DNA of 64,000 nucleotides from Pantoea cypripedii (GCF_011395035.1 NZ_CP024768.1:2641286-2705285); one strand, 5' to 3'; positions 42,739-51,315 are shown, counted from the stretch's first letter. Notes: generated from the letters alone by a model not told the origin. Made by a program: numbers and translations.

Positions 42739-43242
42739 TTACTGCTTAACCGGGCGCAGACCGTTGATATCAGCAACGATGCTGGCGTTTAGCTCACCAT
42801 CATTGCTTTTCCAGAATTGCCAGAATGAACTGTTGTCACCATCCGGGAAGGGCAATGCCAGACGCCATACCTTGCCGTCCAGCGTCTGATATTCAGCCAT
42901 GATGCCAATGAAGCGCGCTTCCGGCAGGCTTTTGCCGGTGAGCGTTTTGCTGAGCTGCCCCGACCGAAGGAAAAATTCCTGAGTATTGAGAAGTGAGTTG
43001 CCCAGGGCGGTGGCGGGCTGATTTTGCAGGGAATAGAAATCTGCGGACATAAATGCCGCATCAGAGGTTAATAGCATCACCCGAACCTTGAGCGGCGCAC
43101 CGGCATTGATTTGCGGGTGCGCCTCGAAGTTCAGGTTGTAGCGCCCCACCGGGGCCTGGCTGCTGCTACAGGCGGTCAGCAGCAGGGCCAGCAGCGGCCA
43201 AAGCCACTGCCTCAGTCGGAATGTTGTTAGCGTCAATGCCAT
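42739..43242 (-). CDS. tssJ: TssJ, T6SS outer-membrane lipoprotein
   Basis: VasD/TssJ family lipoprotein with lipobox LLTAC near residue 25 and a transthyretin-like fold (YNLNFEAHPQINAGAPLKVRVMLL, in part; SADFYSLQNQPATALGNSLL; IGIMAEYQTLDGKVWRLALP). It docks TssM at the outer membrane. The ATG at 43242 has GGAGG eight bases upstream; the frame extends to 43263 with weaker signals. Confidence 0.93.
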   Translation of the reverse strand: MALTLTTFRLRQWLWPLLALLLTACSSSQAPVGRYNLNFEAHPQINAGAPLKVRVMLLTSDAAFMSADFYSLQNQPATALGNSLLNTQEFFLRSGQLSKTLTGKSLPEARFIGIMAEYQTLDGKVWRLALPFPDGDNSSFWQFWKSNDGELNASIVADINGLRPVKQ

Positions 43243-43268
43243 CTCCTGTCCCTCCATGCTCATCGTGA

Positions 43269-43859
43269 TTAGTTGATGATCCAGGTCCCGCTATTGCCGT
43301 TCTGACAGGCTTTGCTGTCACCATCTACCGACACACAGGTTTTTTTCTTCGCGCTGGTTCGGGCACGGCGTTTGGGTTGGTCAGCCTTCAGGGTTTGGTC
43401 ATACATATCGCTTTTCACCAGCGCGCGGAACGGCACATAACCGGTTAGCTGGGCGGGCTTCGACGTGGCTTGTGGTTCTGATCCTGCGGTGGTCTTCGTA
43501 TCCGCATCCGGCGCTGCGGCCTGCTGTGGTTGCTCACCCACAGCCAGCCAGTTGTTCTCTACCATGCCAAGCACGGTATAGGTTCCGCCAGTTTGTAACG
43601 TAGTCACGACTTTGCCGCCGAAGTCAGGGCGGGTCATGACCGATGCCGGATAGAGCGCACGATACTCTTCATTGATGGGGCTTAACTGCGCGGGGGGTGT
43701 AACGGCATGACGATGGATCAATGCCACACCATCGACGGTGCTGGTGACCAAAGTGTCATCAGTGATTTGCGGTGGCGCTTTACAACCTGCAACAGCAAAG
43801 ACAAACAGCAGGCTTAACGCAATGCGGAGATTCACCATTTTCTTCATGTTTAGTTCCAT
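43269..43859 (-). CDS. Lipoprotein heading the T6SS operon, function unknown
   Basis: 196 residues with signal peptide and lipobox (FVFAVAGC, cysteine near residue 26). A middle section (GGKVVTTLQTGGTYTVLGMVENNWLAVG, in part) looks like a bacterial SH3-type domain, interrupted by a low-complexity Ala/Gln/Thr stretch. A basic stretch KRRARTSAKKKTC precedes the end. It is the first gene of the 39-kb codirectional locus, 26 bp before tssJ. It could bind the envelope or peptidoglycan near the membrane complex. A second ATG at 43847 is an alternative start. Confidence 0.8.
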   Translation of the reverse strand: MELNMKKMVNLRIALSLLFVFAVAGCKAPPQITDDTLVTSTVDGVALIHRHAVTPPAQLSPINEEYRALYPASVMTRPDFGGKVVTTLQTGGTYTVLGMVENNWLAVGEQPQQAAAPDADTKTTAGSEPQATSKPAQLTGYVPFRALVKSDMYDQTLKADQPKRRARTSAKKKTCVSVDGDSKACQNGNSGTWIIN

Positions 43860-44787
43860 TAATCTCTAAAAAATGGCCATTGGCCGGTTGTTGGCAAAAC
43901 AAATCACTGGTTGCAGTTATTGACGCTGCAATTCAGGACCATTTCAAAAAATAACCACAAGGATGGTGTGGCAGAAATAAGCAAAATAACGCTTATAACT
44001 GATCAGTTATAATTAAGTATTCAGGATGCAATAAAAGGAATCGAGAGACCAGGCAGGAGTTTCTGAGCAGCAAGCGAATCATTCATCAAAATGATCAATA
44101 TTTGCAACTCAAAGGAGGTTATGCAGCGATCACAAGATTTTCTTATGACATTCCCGGTCTGAAAATCACCCTATTCAATGAGACTGATTAAACAGTATTG
44201 AATCAGGGGGTAATAGCAGTGACGAATATTAACTGTTACGGGATTTAAAATAATCGATCTAAATCAATATGTTAAAAACATGAACATCAGCATGGCTACC
44301 GCACGAGCCAGGTAATACCCGCCCGTGAGCACATAACCACAATCGAATTGTTAACAATCGCCAAAGGTTTACATAACCCTGACGAAATATCAACGCGATG
44401 TTATCCTGGAAACATACTTAAATAAAAGTTAACAAATAAAACTAATGCAAATTCATCTGAATTTAACGGGTTTAAATAAGAATGCTCCCAAAAAATGATT
44501 AGAAACATAAGAAAATAATCACTTATGATGAGATTTCGTACATAGAAAATTCATAAAATTTCATACAAAGAATGGATCTGAATCAGGAAGGAATTCGCGA
44601 AAGTGGCCATGATGGGTAATCTGAAGGTTAAAAAACTTACATAACCGTACAATTAAGACGTTTATCCCACCAGGATACGGATTTCACCTGATTATTGGAA
44701 ATAAACGCCCATGTGAAATGTGAAGGGAATGAAATGAATGCGTAATTTTCTGATGCTTTTCGGCCAGCGCCGGCAGGAAATGAAGGC
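43860..44787. promoter_or_regulatory. AT-rich 0.93-kb upstream region of the T6SS locus
   Basis: There is no believable gene on either strand. The region is much more AT-rich than the neighbouring genes, as expected for silenced promoters of secretion islands, and must contain the promoter of the leading T6SS operon. It includes the palindrome at 43993-44012 and an imperfect inverted repeat CCCTATTCAAT / ATTGAATCAGGG (about 44168-44212). No -35/-10 pair could be fixed with confidence. Confidence 0.5.
43993..44012. promoter_or_regulatory. 20-bp perfect palindrome, candidate operator for T6SS
   Basis: TTATAACTGATCAGTTATAA is a perfect 20-base palindrome lying 134-153 bases upstream of the first T6SS gene. 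It is the size and symmetry of a dimeric repressor or activator site. The binding protein is unknown. Confidence 0.5.
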
Positions 44788-45444
44788 TTAACGCCGCTTA
44801 TCTACGCGCGCAACCAGACGATCGCCGAGCCACTGAATGCCACACACCAGGATAATCAGTACCGCAATGACCGCCAGCATGACATTGGTTTCGAAGCGTT
44901 GATAACCGTAGCGAATCGCCAGATCCCCTAACCCACCGGCACCTATCGCTCCCGCCATGGCGGATGCCCCGACCAGCGCGACCAGGGTGACGACAAATCC
45001 GGCCAGGATACCCGGCAATGCTTCGGGGACCAGAACCTCCCACACGATGCGTACTCTGCTGGCTCCCATGGCACGGACGGCATCAATCAAGCCGCGATCC
45101 ACCTCACGCAGTGAAACCTCTGCCACACGGGCGAAATAAGGTGTCGCCGTGATTGAAAGCGGGACAATCGCGGCCCAGGTTCCAAGAGAGGTACCCACCA
45201 GAAAACGGGTAAACGGAATCAACGCGACCAGCAGGATAATAAACGGCAGCGAACGAAAACCATTAATGATCACCCCAAGAACCCGGTTAATCAGGCGGTG
45301 TTCGGCAATCCCTCCGGGACTGGTTACCACCAGAATCAACCCCAGGGGTAAGCCTGCCACCAAAGAGAACAGCCCGGAAACCAGCGTCATCAGTAAGGTT
45401 TCACCAATGGCGTTAAGCAATAAATCAATCATTACTGGCGACAT
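44788..45444 (-). CDS. metI: ABC transporter permease, MetI family
   Basis: 218 residues with five or so membrane helices (LMTLVSGLFSLVAGLPLGLILVV, AAIVPLSITATPYFARVAEVSL) and the permease EAA loop (AMGASRVRIVWEVLVPEALPGILAG). This matches the D-methionine/methionine permease family. It overlaps the ATPase gene. The start may be the inner ATG at 45432, which overlaps the metN stop as ATGATTGA. No binding-protein gene follows. Confidence 0.85.
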   Translation of the reverse strand: MSPVMIDLLLNAIGETLLMTLVSGLFSLVAGLPLGLILVVTSPGGIAEHRLINRVLGVIINGFRSLPFIILLVALIPFTRFLVGTSLGTWAAIVPLSITATPYFARVAEVSLREVDRGLIDAVRAMGASRVRIVWEVLVPEALPGILAGFVVTLVALVGASAMAGAIGAGGLGDLAIRYGYQRFETNVMLAVIAVLIILVCGIQWLGDRLVARVDKRR

Positions 45445-46525
45445 AACCGATCAACTCCACTTGCGCCCGCTGCTGTCGCAGCCAGCTGATTAACGGTTGC
45501 TGCTGCGTATGTGGCAGCGCAATAAAGAAACGCACGACTGCATAGTGCTGAATATGATCCACCCCGCCCTGTAGCAGCCGAAACGCGCCTGGCCACTGAC
45601 TGGCGAGCCGCGTCAGCAGGTCAGCCTGCGCGTCATCACCGGCAAAATTGATACGATAAACGGCTTCCCCCTCAGGCTGCGGCTGTATACGCGCCGCCAG
45701 GCTTTCCGGGAGCTGTGGCAGCAGACCTCGCAATAATGTTTGGGTTAATGAGGTCTGTGGATGGGCAAATACCTGCCACACCGGGCCGCTTTCAATAATT
45801 TCCCCGCCGTCAATCACCGCCACCCGATGAGCGACCGATTTGATCACCTCCATCTCATGGGTGATCAGTAAGATGGTGATGCCAAGCTGTTGATTAAGCG
45901 ATTTCAGCAGCGCGAGAATCGAACGGGTGGTTTCGGGATCGAGTGCCGATGTGGCTTCATCACACAGCAGCAGCGCAGGTTCCGCCGCCAGAGCGCGAGC
46001 AATACCCACGCGCTGCTTCTGTCCCCCTGACAGCGCTGCCGGATAGTGATCTGCCTTGTCAGCCAATCCCACCAGATTCAATAACTGGTTAACGCGTAGC
46101 TGGCGCTGTGCTTTAGCCACTCCGGCGATTTTTAGCGGCAGCGCCACGTTCTGCGCCACCGTTTTTGCTGCCAGCAAATTAAAGTGCTGGAATACCATCC
46201 CTACCCGGCTACGCACCGCCTGTAAGGCTTTCTCTGATAAACCACTGATGGCGCGCCCTTCAATCTCTATCACCCCTTCATCAGGTTGCTCCAGGCCGTT
46301 AAGACAGCGAATCAGTGTGGATTTCCCGGCGCCACTGCGGCCGATAATGCCAAGGATTTCGCCCTGATTTACCGTCAGAGAAACCTTACGTAGCGCATGT
46401 GTGGCACCAAAGCGGCGTGAAATATCACGTACGCTTACCACCACAGGCGAGGAGTGCAGGCGATCCTGGGTATCGCTTACCGCACGGCGCGATATTGAAA
46501 TGTCATGGGGAAGGAGTAGTGTCAT
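45425..46525 (-). CDS. metN: ABC transporter ATP-binding protein, MetN family
   Basis: 366 residues. Walker A GRSGAGKST (about 62), signature LSGGQKQRVGIARAL, Walker B LLLCDEATSALDPET, H-loop ITHEMEVI. The C-terminal NIL regulatory domain (YRINFAGDDAQADLLTRLASQWPGAFRLLQGGVDHI, in part) marks it as methionine-type. The N-terminus is about 25 residues longer than the usual MetN. It is probably a second system of this type, since metQ is absent; the substrate may be methionine or a related compound. Confidence 0.87.
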   Translation of the reverse strand: MTLLLPHDISISRRAVSDTQDRLHSSPVVVSVRDISRRFGATHALRKVSLTVNQGEILGIIGRSGAGKSTLIRCLNGLEQPDEGVIEIEGRAISGLSEKALQAVRSRVGMVFQHFNLLAAKTVAQNVALPLKIAGVAKAQRQLRVNQLLNLVGLADKADHYPAALSGGQKQRVGIARALAAEPALLLCDEATSALDPETTRSILALLKSLNQQLGITILLITHEMEVIKSVAHRVAVIDGGEIIESGPVWQVFAHPQTSLTQTLLRGLLPQLPESLAARIQPQPEGEAVYRINFAGDDAQADLLTRLASQWPGAFRLLQGGVDHIQHYAVVRFFIALPHTQQQPLISWLRQQRAQVELIGYVASND

Positions 46526-46719
46526 GGGTCATCCTGCATCGGGCGAGTACTGCCCGGTTAACGGGCCGGGAATCAGCGCAGTATACGCAGCGCGTTATTA
46601 TCACTTAATCTCGATTTCAGAATTGTTATTCACAAAATGCATATAAAGCCCACAGCCTCTGCGCTATCACGCGTTGCGCTGTGCTAACATTCTCCTTTTG
46701 CACCTTGTTACTGAGCACT

Positions 46720-47358
46720 ATGTCGGATACCACCAAACGTAAGAATGACCCTGAAGGGCTAAAAAAACGCATCCTCGCTGGCGCACTGAAAACCTTTGCC
46801 GAATTTGGTATGCAGGGTGCGCGGCTGGAGCAAATTGCCGAGCACGCCCAGACCACCAAACGGATGGTGGTGTACCACTTTGGTAATAAAGAGAAGTTAT
46901 ATATCGAAGTGCTGGAGCAGGTTTATCAGGCTATTCGTCAGCATGAAACCGGACTGAATCTGGCGGCAATGGCTCCGGAAGAAGCGATGGTCAAACTGGT
47001 TGAAGCCAGTTTTGATTACCACGTCTCCCATCCCGATTTTATGCGGTTGGTCTGCACCGAAAACCTGTTACGTGGCCGCTACATCACCCAGTCGGAACGG
47101 ATAAAAGCACTGAATAAAAGCGCCCTTGATCTGCTCGATGATATTTTGCTGCGCGGGCAACAACAGGGCATCTTTATCACCGGTGTGAATACCATTGATG
47201 TTCACCGCCTGATCAGCAGTATCTGCGTACATCATGTCTCGAACCGCTACACCTTTAACGCGCTGTTTAGCCCGGATAATAGTGAAGAGGAGAGTATCCA
47301 CCGCAATCGGCAGCTGGCTGTCACCGCCACGCTGCGCTATATCCGCAAAGCCCCTTAG
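46720..47358 (+). CDS. TetR-family transcriptional regulator
   Basis: 212 residues from the ATG at 46720 (MSDTTKRKND). Helix-turn-helix ILAGALKTFAEFGMQGARLEQIAEHAQTTKRMVVYHFGNKEKLY (in part) near residues 15-55, then a ligand domain ending TATLRYIRKAP. It is divergent from metN with a 195-bp gap, and 75 bp upstream of the oxidase gene in the same direction. It could control either side. The ligand is unknown. Confidence 0.88.
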   Translation: MSDTTKRKNDPEGLKKRILAGALKTFAEFGMQGARLEQIAEHAQTTKRMVVYHFGNKEKLYIEVLEQVYQAIRQHETGLNLAAMAPEEAMVKLVEASFDYHVSHPDFMRLVCTENLLRGRYITQSERIKALNKSALDLLDDILLRGQQQGIFITGVNTIDVHRLISSICVHHVSNRYTFNALFSPDNSEEESIHRNRQLAVTATLRYIRKAP

Positions 47359-47424
47359 TCTGCGGCTACGCTGTGATGGTCTACGCTTTAGTGAAATGGG
47401 ACCGTCACAGACCTCAGACTAAGG
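47353..47424 (+). promoter_or_regulatory. Long RNA stem from the tetR stop to the oxidase ribosome site
   Basis: Outer stem CCTTAGTCTG (47353-47362) / CAGACTAAGG (47415-47424), inner stem CTGTGATGGTC (47371-47381) / GACCGTCACAG (47400-47410, one wobble). The right arm covers the first part of AAGGAG (47421-47426), the ribosome site of the next gene's GTG start. There is no T run, so it is not a simple terminator. Confidence 0.6.
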
Positions 47425-47433
47425 AGCGCCGTA

Positions 47434-48813
47434 GTGAAAGATTCCCACCTTTATCCATTACGTCACACCGCCAGCATCGATCATGCCACTGCCTTATGGA
47501 ACTGGGCGCAAAATGCCGTCGTCGGGCAGCGCAGCCAGTTGCAGCGACCACAAAATGAAGCCGAACTGCAGCATATTTTGCGTCATTCGCAGGGCAAAGT
47601 GCGCGTACTGGGTAGCCGTCTGTCACCCGGACGGATGTTGCAAGTCGATGCGCAGGATGTGTTGCTGGACCTCAGCGCGTTACAAGGGGTGATTGCCCGC
47701 GATGATGTCAGCGTGACTTTTGGCGCAGGCACCCGGCTGGAGCAGGTCTATGCCACGCTCACTGAAATGGATCTTATGCTGGCATCATCGCCGGGCGTGA
47801 TTGCGGTGCAAACGTTGGCCGGGGCCATGTCGACCGGTACCCACGGCCAGGGATTGGATCAGAGTTCGCTGGCAGACGAAGCGCTGCGTATTCGGATGGT
47901 GCTGGCCGATGGCAGCGTAAGGGAATTTACCCGTGACGACGCCGATTTTCCTGCCGCCCAGGTCGCGCTCGGAGCACTGGGTATTATTACCGCCGTCACG
48001 CTGCGTACCCGTCCTTTTCGCCTCTTTACCTGCCACAAGAATGCCGTGTCCGCAGATAATCTGGAACAGGATTTGCTCAACTGGAACCAGCAATATGAGT
48101 TGAGCAAAGCCTGGTGGTTTGTCGATGACAACCTGATGCATGTCTGGAATGCCGAAGAAGCCAGCGAACAAGACCAGCAACGTTATTACGCCAGTCAGCG
48201 TGAAGTGATTGAGCATGGAGAAGAAACCAACAGCAGCCTGAATGACACCATCGATCAAACGCTGGCGCAGATGCATCGGGATACGCAGATTCAGGGCAAA
48301 GGCGGCAAGCAATTCCGCACCGTCACCCGTTTCCGCGACTTCACTGATATCAGCGGCGATATTTACCAGTTGTTTTGTCGCGGCATTGCGGTGCCACAAA
48401 TCAATGTTGAGATTGGTGTTCCACTCGACAAAACTCCGCAAATAATCAGCAAAATCAAAGCCTGGTATGCGGCAAATCATCCGCATATGCATTATCCCAT
48501 CATTCTGCGCTGCACCGGCCCTTCATCGGCCTGGCTGAGCCCGGCCTGGCAGCAAGCCACCTGCTTTTTTGGCTTTGTGGTGTATTACGCTGATGATGGT
48601 TCGCTGTCGCAGGATGGGCTGCATTTTCTCACTGAAGTGGAAAAATTGCTGGCGGCTGAGGGCGGGCGTCCGCACTGGGGCAAATATTACGATGCCCAAC
48701 GTTATCACTGGCGCAACATTTACCCGCAGTGGGATGCCTTTCGCACCGTGCGCCAGCAGCTCGATCCCTGTCACCGTTTTAGCAACGACTACGTTACCGC
48801 CCTTTTCGATTAA
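47434..48813 (+). CDS. FAD-binding oxidoreductase, sugar-1,4-lactone oxidase family
   Basis: 459 residues from a GTG with AAGGAG eight bases upstream. The PCMH FAD domain (about 25-200) shows RPQNEAELQHILRHS, VRVLGSRLSPGRML, VQTLAGAMSTGTHGQG and ALGALGIITAVTLRTRPF. The C-terminal ALO-type domain ends HWGKYYDAQRYHWRNIYPQWDAF, in part, then QLDPCHRFSNDYV. Members oxidise aldonolactones or alditols with oxygen. The substrate is not known here. Translation may be gated by the leader stem. Confidence 0.88.
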   Translation: MKDSHLYPLRHTASIDHATALWNWAQNAVVGQRSQLQRPQNEAELQHILRHSQGKVRVLGSRLSPGRMLQVDAQDVLLDLSALQGVIARDDVSVTFGAGTRLEQVYATLTEMDLMLASSPGVIAVQTLAGAMSTGTHGQGLDQSSLADEALRIRMVLADGSVREFTRDDADFPAAQVALGALGIITAVTLRTRPFRLFTCHKNAVSADNLEQDLLNWNQQYELSKAWWFVDDNLMHVWNAEEASEQDQQRYYASQREVIEHGEETNSSLNDTIDQTLAQMHRDTQIQGKGGKQFRTVTRFRDFTDISGDIYQLFCRGIAVPQINVEIGVPLDKTPQIISKIKAWYAANHPHMHYPIILRCTGPSSAWLSPAWQQATCFFGFVVYYADDGSLSQDGLHFLTEVEKLLAAEGGRPHWGKYYDAQRYHWRNIYPQWDAFRTVRQQLDPCHRFSNDYVTALFD

Positions 48814-48831
48814 GCCTGACGAGAGGAAAGT

Positions 48832-49659
48832 ATGTTTGCCTGGGTCACTTTATTAACACAGCCCGATTACCTGGTCGGAGTGAGAGCCTTACATCGTTCA
48901 CTGCAAAAAAGCGCCACCCAATGGCCGCTGATTGTGATGGTAACCGACACCATTGATGTCGCAACGCGTGAAGCGTTACAGGCCGATGGTTGCGTGCTTC
49001 ATCCCGTGACGCCCCTGACTCCCCGCGCCGATTTGGATCAACATTACGCTTCGGCGCAGTTTGGTGAGGTGTGGAGTAAATTGCGTGCCTGGGAACTCAC
49101 CGGCTGTGAGCGCGTGGTTTTTCTTGATGCCGATATGCTGGTGTTACGCAATATGGACGAACTTTTCACCCTGGATCTGGGTGATTATGCCCTCGCCGCC
49201 TGCCATGCCTGTCGCTGTAACCCGAATCAGATTGCCAGTTACCCGGCCAGCTGGCAGCCGGAAAATTGTCACTATAGCTGGCAGGAACGCCACCAGCCGG
49301 CACCGCCAGAGCTGGATCGCTATCTGAATGGCGGATTTCTGGTACTGAAGCCTGATATGGCGGTGTTTGAGCAGTTGCAGGATAAAGTCGCCGCCATTGA
49401 CGATCTGCGCCGGTATCCTTTTTCCGAACAGGATTTACTGAATGAGGTTTTTGCCGAACGTTGGCTGCCACTGCCCTATATCTACAATGCGCTGAAAACC
49501 CTGCCTTTTCAGCACCCGCAGATTTGGCAAGCTGACGAGGTGAAGAATCTGCATTACATTCTGGCGAAACCCTGGAAGCGCGATTTGTACCAGCCCGAAA
49601 TGGAGCGCGACCGTTATTATGCACTGGATAAGCTGTGGTGGCAGATGGCCACCGAATAA
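48832..49659 (+). CDS. Family 8-type glycosyltransferase (glycogenin/galactinol-synthase-like)
   Basis: 275 residues. The GT-A fold shows AWVTLLTQPDYLVGVRALHRSL at the N-terminus, the metal-binding DxD in RVVFLDADMLVLRNMDELF, then YLNGGFLVLKPD and the late FSEQDLLNEVF. It uses a nucleotide sugar to glycosylate an acceptor in the cytosol. GAGAGGAAAG precedes the ATG, and it follows the oxidase by 18 bp, so the two form an operon. Confidence 0.88.
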   Translation: MFAWVTLLTQPDYLVGVRALHRSLQKSATQWPLIVMVTDTIDVATREALQADGCVLHPVTPLTPRADLDQHYASAQFGEVWSKLRAWELTGCERVVFLDADMLVLRNMDELFTLDLGDYALAACHACRCNPNQIASYPASWQPENCHYSWQERHQPAPPELDRYLNGGFLVLKPDMAVFEQLQDKVAAIDDLRRYPFSEQDLLNEVFAERWLPLPYIYNALKTLPFQHPQIWQADEVKNLHYILAKPWKRDLYQPEMERDRYYALDKLWWQMATE

Positions 49660-49678
49660 CTAAAGAACAGCTCAGCCC

Positions 49679-49751
49679 GTAGCGGCGCGATTTATCGCGC
49701 AGGTTTTTCCGGCAGCGTGCACGGAACCGCGCGATAAATCGCAACCGCGAC
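49679..49751. repeat. Pair of inverted REP-like palindromes
   Basis: CGTAGCGGCGCGATTTATCGCGC (49678-49700) and GCGCGATAAATCGCAACCGCGAC (49729-49751) face each other between two convergent genes, as in bacterial interspersed mosaic elements. The same core occurs near 51370, 59282 and 61242. It may also serve as a bidirectional terminator. Confidence 0.75.
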
Positions 49752-49761
49752 AATTCGCGAA

Positions 49762-50883
49762 TTACACCGTCATCCAGCGTCGTTCCACTGCCGACACCGC
49801 TACCGCTTCCAGCACCTTCTGCACCTGTAATCCCTCGGCAAAATCGGGCCACATACGATCGCCCGCCGCGATACCATTAATCAGGTCGCGAATTTCCACG
49901 GTTTTCTGATCGTTGAAACCAATGCCGTGCCCGGCCGAAACGCAGAAGTTGGCATAGTCCGGGTGAGCGGGTCCGGTAAGAATGGTTTTAAAACCCTGAC
50001 GACCGGCCGGATCGTCGTGGAGGTAAAGCTCCAGCTCCGCCATACGCTCCTGGGTATAACGCAGCGTGCCTTTGGTGCCGGTTACCACGTAGGTCAGCCC
50101 CATTTTGCTGCCGCAGGCGATGCGCGAAGTTTCAAACACCCCATGCGCCCCGTTTTTGAAGCGCAGCAACGCACTGGCCTGGTCCTCATTTTCTACTGGC
50201 AACAGACGAGTCGGGTCTTTCGGATCGGGACGCTGTTTGATGACCGTCATCATGTCGCCACTGACTTCGGCAATATCACCCACCAGATAGTGCGCCATAT
50301 TAACGATATGCGCCGCAAGGTCACCCAGCGCCCCCAGTCCGGCCAGCGCTTTCTGGCAGTGCCAGTCCAGTGGCGTTTCCGGTTTCGCCAGGTAATCTTC
50401 ATTGTGGGTGCCATAAAAATGCACCACCTCACCAATTTCCCCCCGGGCGATAATTTCACGCGCCAGTTGGCTGGTCGGGTTTTTCATATAGTTGAAGCCC
50501 ACCAGAGTTTTGACACCCGCCTGGCGTGCGGCCTGCACCATCTCTTCAGCATCAGCAACCGAGAGCGACAGCGGTTTTTCTGAGTAGACATGTTTACCGT
50601 GGCGAATCGCTTCCAGCGCCATTTCCTTATGCAGGAAATTGGGGGCGCAGATATCAACCACATCTATGCCGGGATCGCGCACCAGCTCGCGCCAGTCGCC
50701 GGTGGATCGGGTAAAACCAAAGGTCGCCGCCTGTTTTGCCGCCAGCTCCGGATTGACCTCCGCCAGCATCTCCCGCACGATTTCCCCTTTCAGCGCAAAC
50801 ACTGTGGGTGCCTGGGCATAAGCAATCGCGTGACAACGTCCAATGTAGCCACTGCCAATCATACCGATTCTGACTTTGTTCAT
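49762..50883 (-). CDS. Gfo/Idh/MocA-family NAD(P)-dependent dehydrogenase
   Basis: 373 residues from the ATG at 50883 (MNKVRIGMIGSGYIGRCHAIAYAQ, in part). Rossmann motif GSGYIG, the EKP box in VYSEKPLSLSVADAEEM, and a C-terminal substrate domain (QKALAGLGALGDLAAHIVNMAHYLVGD, in part; FAEGLQVQKVLEAVAVSA). The family oxidises or reduces sugars and inositols. It is monocistronic, convergent with the glycosyltransferase, with its own upstream inverted repeat. Confidence 0.9.
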   Translation of the reverse strand: MNKVRIGMIGSGYIGRCHAIAYAQAPTVFALKGEIVREMLAEVNPELAAKQAATFGFTRSTGDWRELVRDPGIDVVDICAPNFLHKEMALEAIRHGKHVYSEKPLSLSVADAEEMVQAARQAGVKTLVGFNYMKNPTSQLAREIIARGEIGEVVHFYGTHNEDYLAKPETPLDWHCQKALAGLGALGDLAAHIVNMAHYLVGDIAEVSGDMMTVIKQRPDPKDPTRLLPVENEDQASALLRFKNGAHGVFETSRIACGSKMGLTYVVTGTKGTLRYTQERMAELELYLHDDPAGRQGFKTILTGPAHPDYANFCVSAGHGIGFNDQKTVEIRDLINGIAAGDRMWPDFAEGLQVQKVLEAVAVSAVERRWMTV

Positions 50884-51180
50884 ACTGCACATCCTGGGTT
50901 CACAGAAGAAGTGATCTGGAATATAAATTTCACCTTATTCACCTACAATGGTGAAATGAAATATCTGTGATCATGCCTGCGATCAAACTGACAAAAACGA
51001 CAAATCAGAATGTAATTTTTCATATAGTTAGTGATTTTAATCACAAATTATCATGTCGTTTTTGTTCTTATATGGTTGTCATGTTTCATTATGCATCTGC
51101 CAACCATCCTGCGTTTTCCACCAGCCCATGACACCACTGATGCTTTATTCAGCAGTCAGAACAATTTGTGCAAAAGGGCT
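50884..51180. promoter_or_regulatory. Upstream region of the dehydrogenase, with inverted repeat
   Basis: AT-rich, no gene. An inverted repeat ATTTCACC (50927-50934) / GGTGAAAT (50950-50957) with 15 bases between is centred about 60 bases before the dehydrogenase start, a plausible operator. The remainder up to the tRNA promoter shows nothing I recognise. Confidence 0.4.
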
Positions 51181-51209
51181 TTGACAAGCTGCTGCCTGCT
51201 CGTTACTAT
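51181..51209 (+). promoter_or_regulatory. Sigma70 promoter of the second tRNA-Asn
   Basis: -35 TTGACA (51181-51186), -10 TACTAT (51204-51209), 17-base spacer. This parallels the first copy; the spacer sequence differs while the boxes and the following GCGCC discriminator region are conserved. Confidence 0.83.
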
Positions 51210-51227
51210 GCGCCCCGTTCAAACGAT

Positions 51228-51303
51228 TCCTCTGTAGTTCAGTCGGTAGAACGGCGGACTGTTAATCCGTATGTCACTGGTTCGAGTCCAGTCAGAGGAG
51301 CCA
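51228..51303 (+). tRNA. tRNA-Asn (GTT anticodon), second copy
   Basis: 76 nt including CCA, identical in sequence and direction to the gene at 2868-2943. It has its own promoter and terminator, so both copies look functional. Confidence 0.97.
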
Positions 51304-51315
51304 AATTCGAAGAAG

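Noticed and set aside
43969..43983. Sigma54-like GG-N10-GC (TGGCAGAAATAAGCA) upstream of the T6SS locus
   Set aside because: It points to the plus strand, away from the T6SS genes, and the -12 part is poor; no plus-strand gene follows.
47785..48492. Minus-strand frame of 235 codons opposite the oxidase gene
   Set aside because: The plus-strand frame carries clear FAD-domain motifs and a strong ribosome site; the antisense frame has none.
2868..51303. tRNA-Asn copies as attL/attR of an integrated element
   Set aside because: Both are complete genes with their own promoters and terminators, and there is no integrase or partial tRNA 3' end in between. Two native tRNA genes in a hotspot explain it better.
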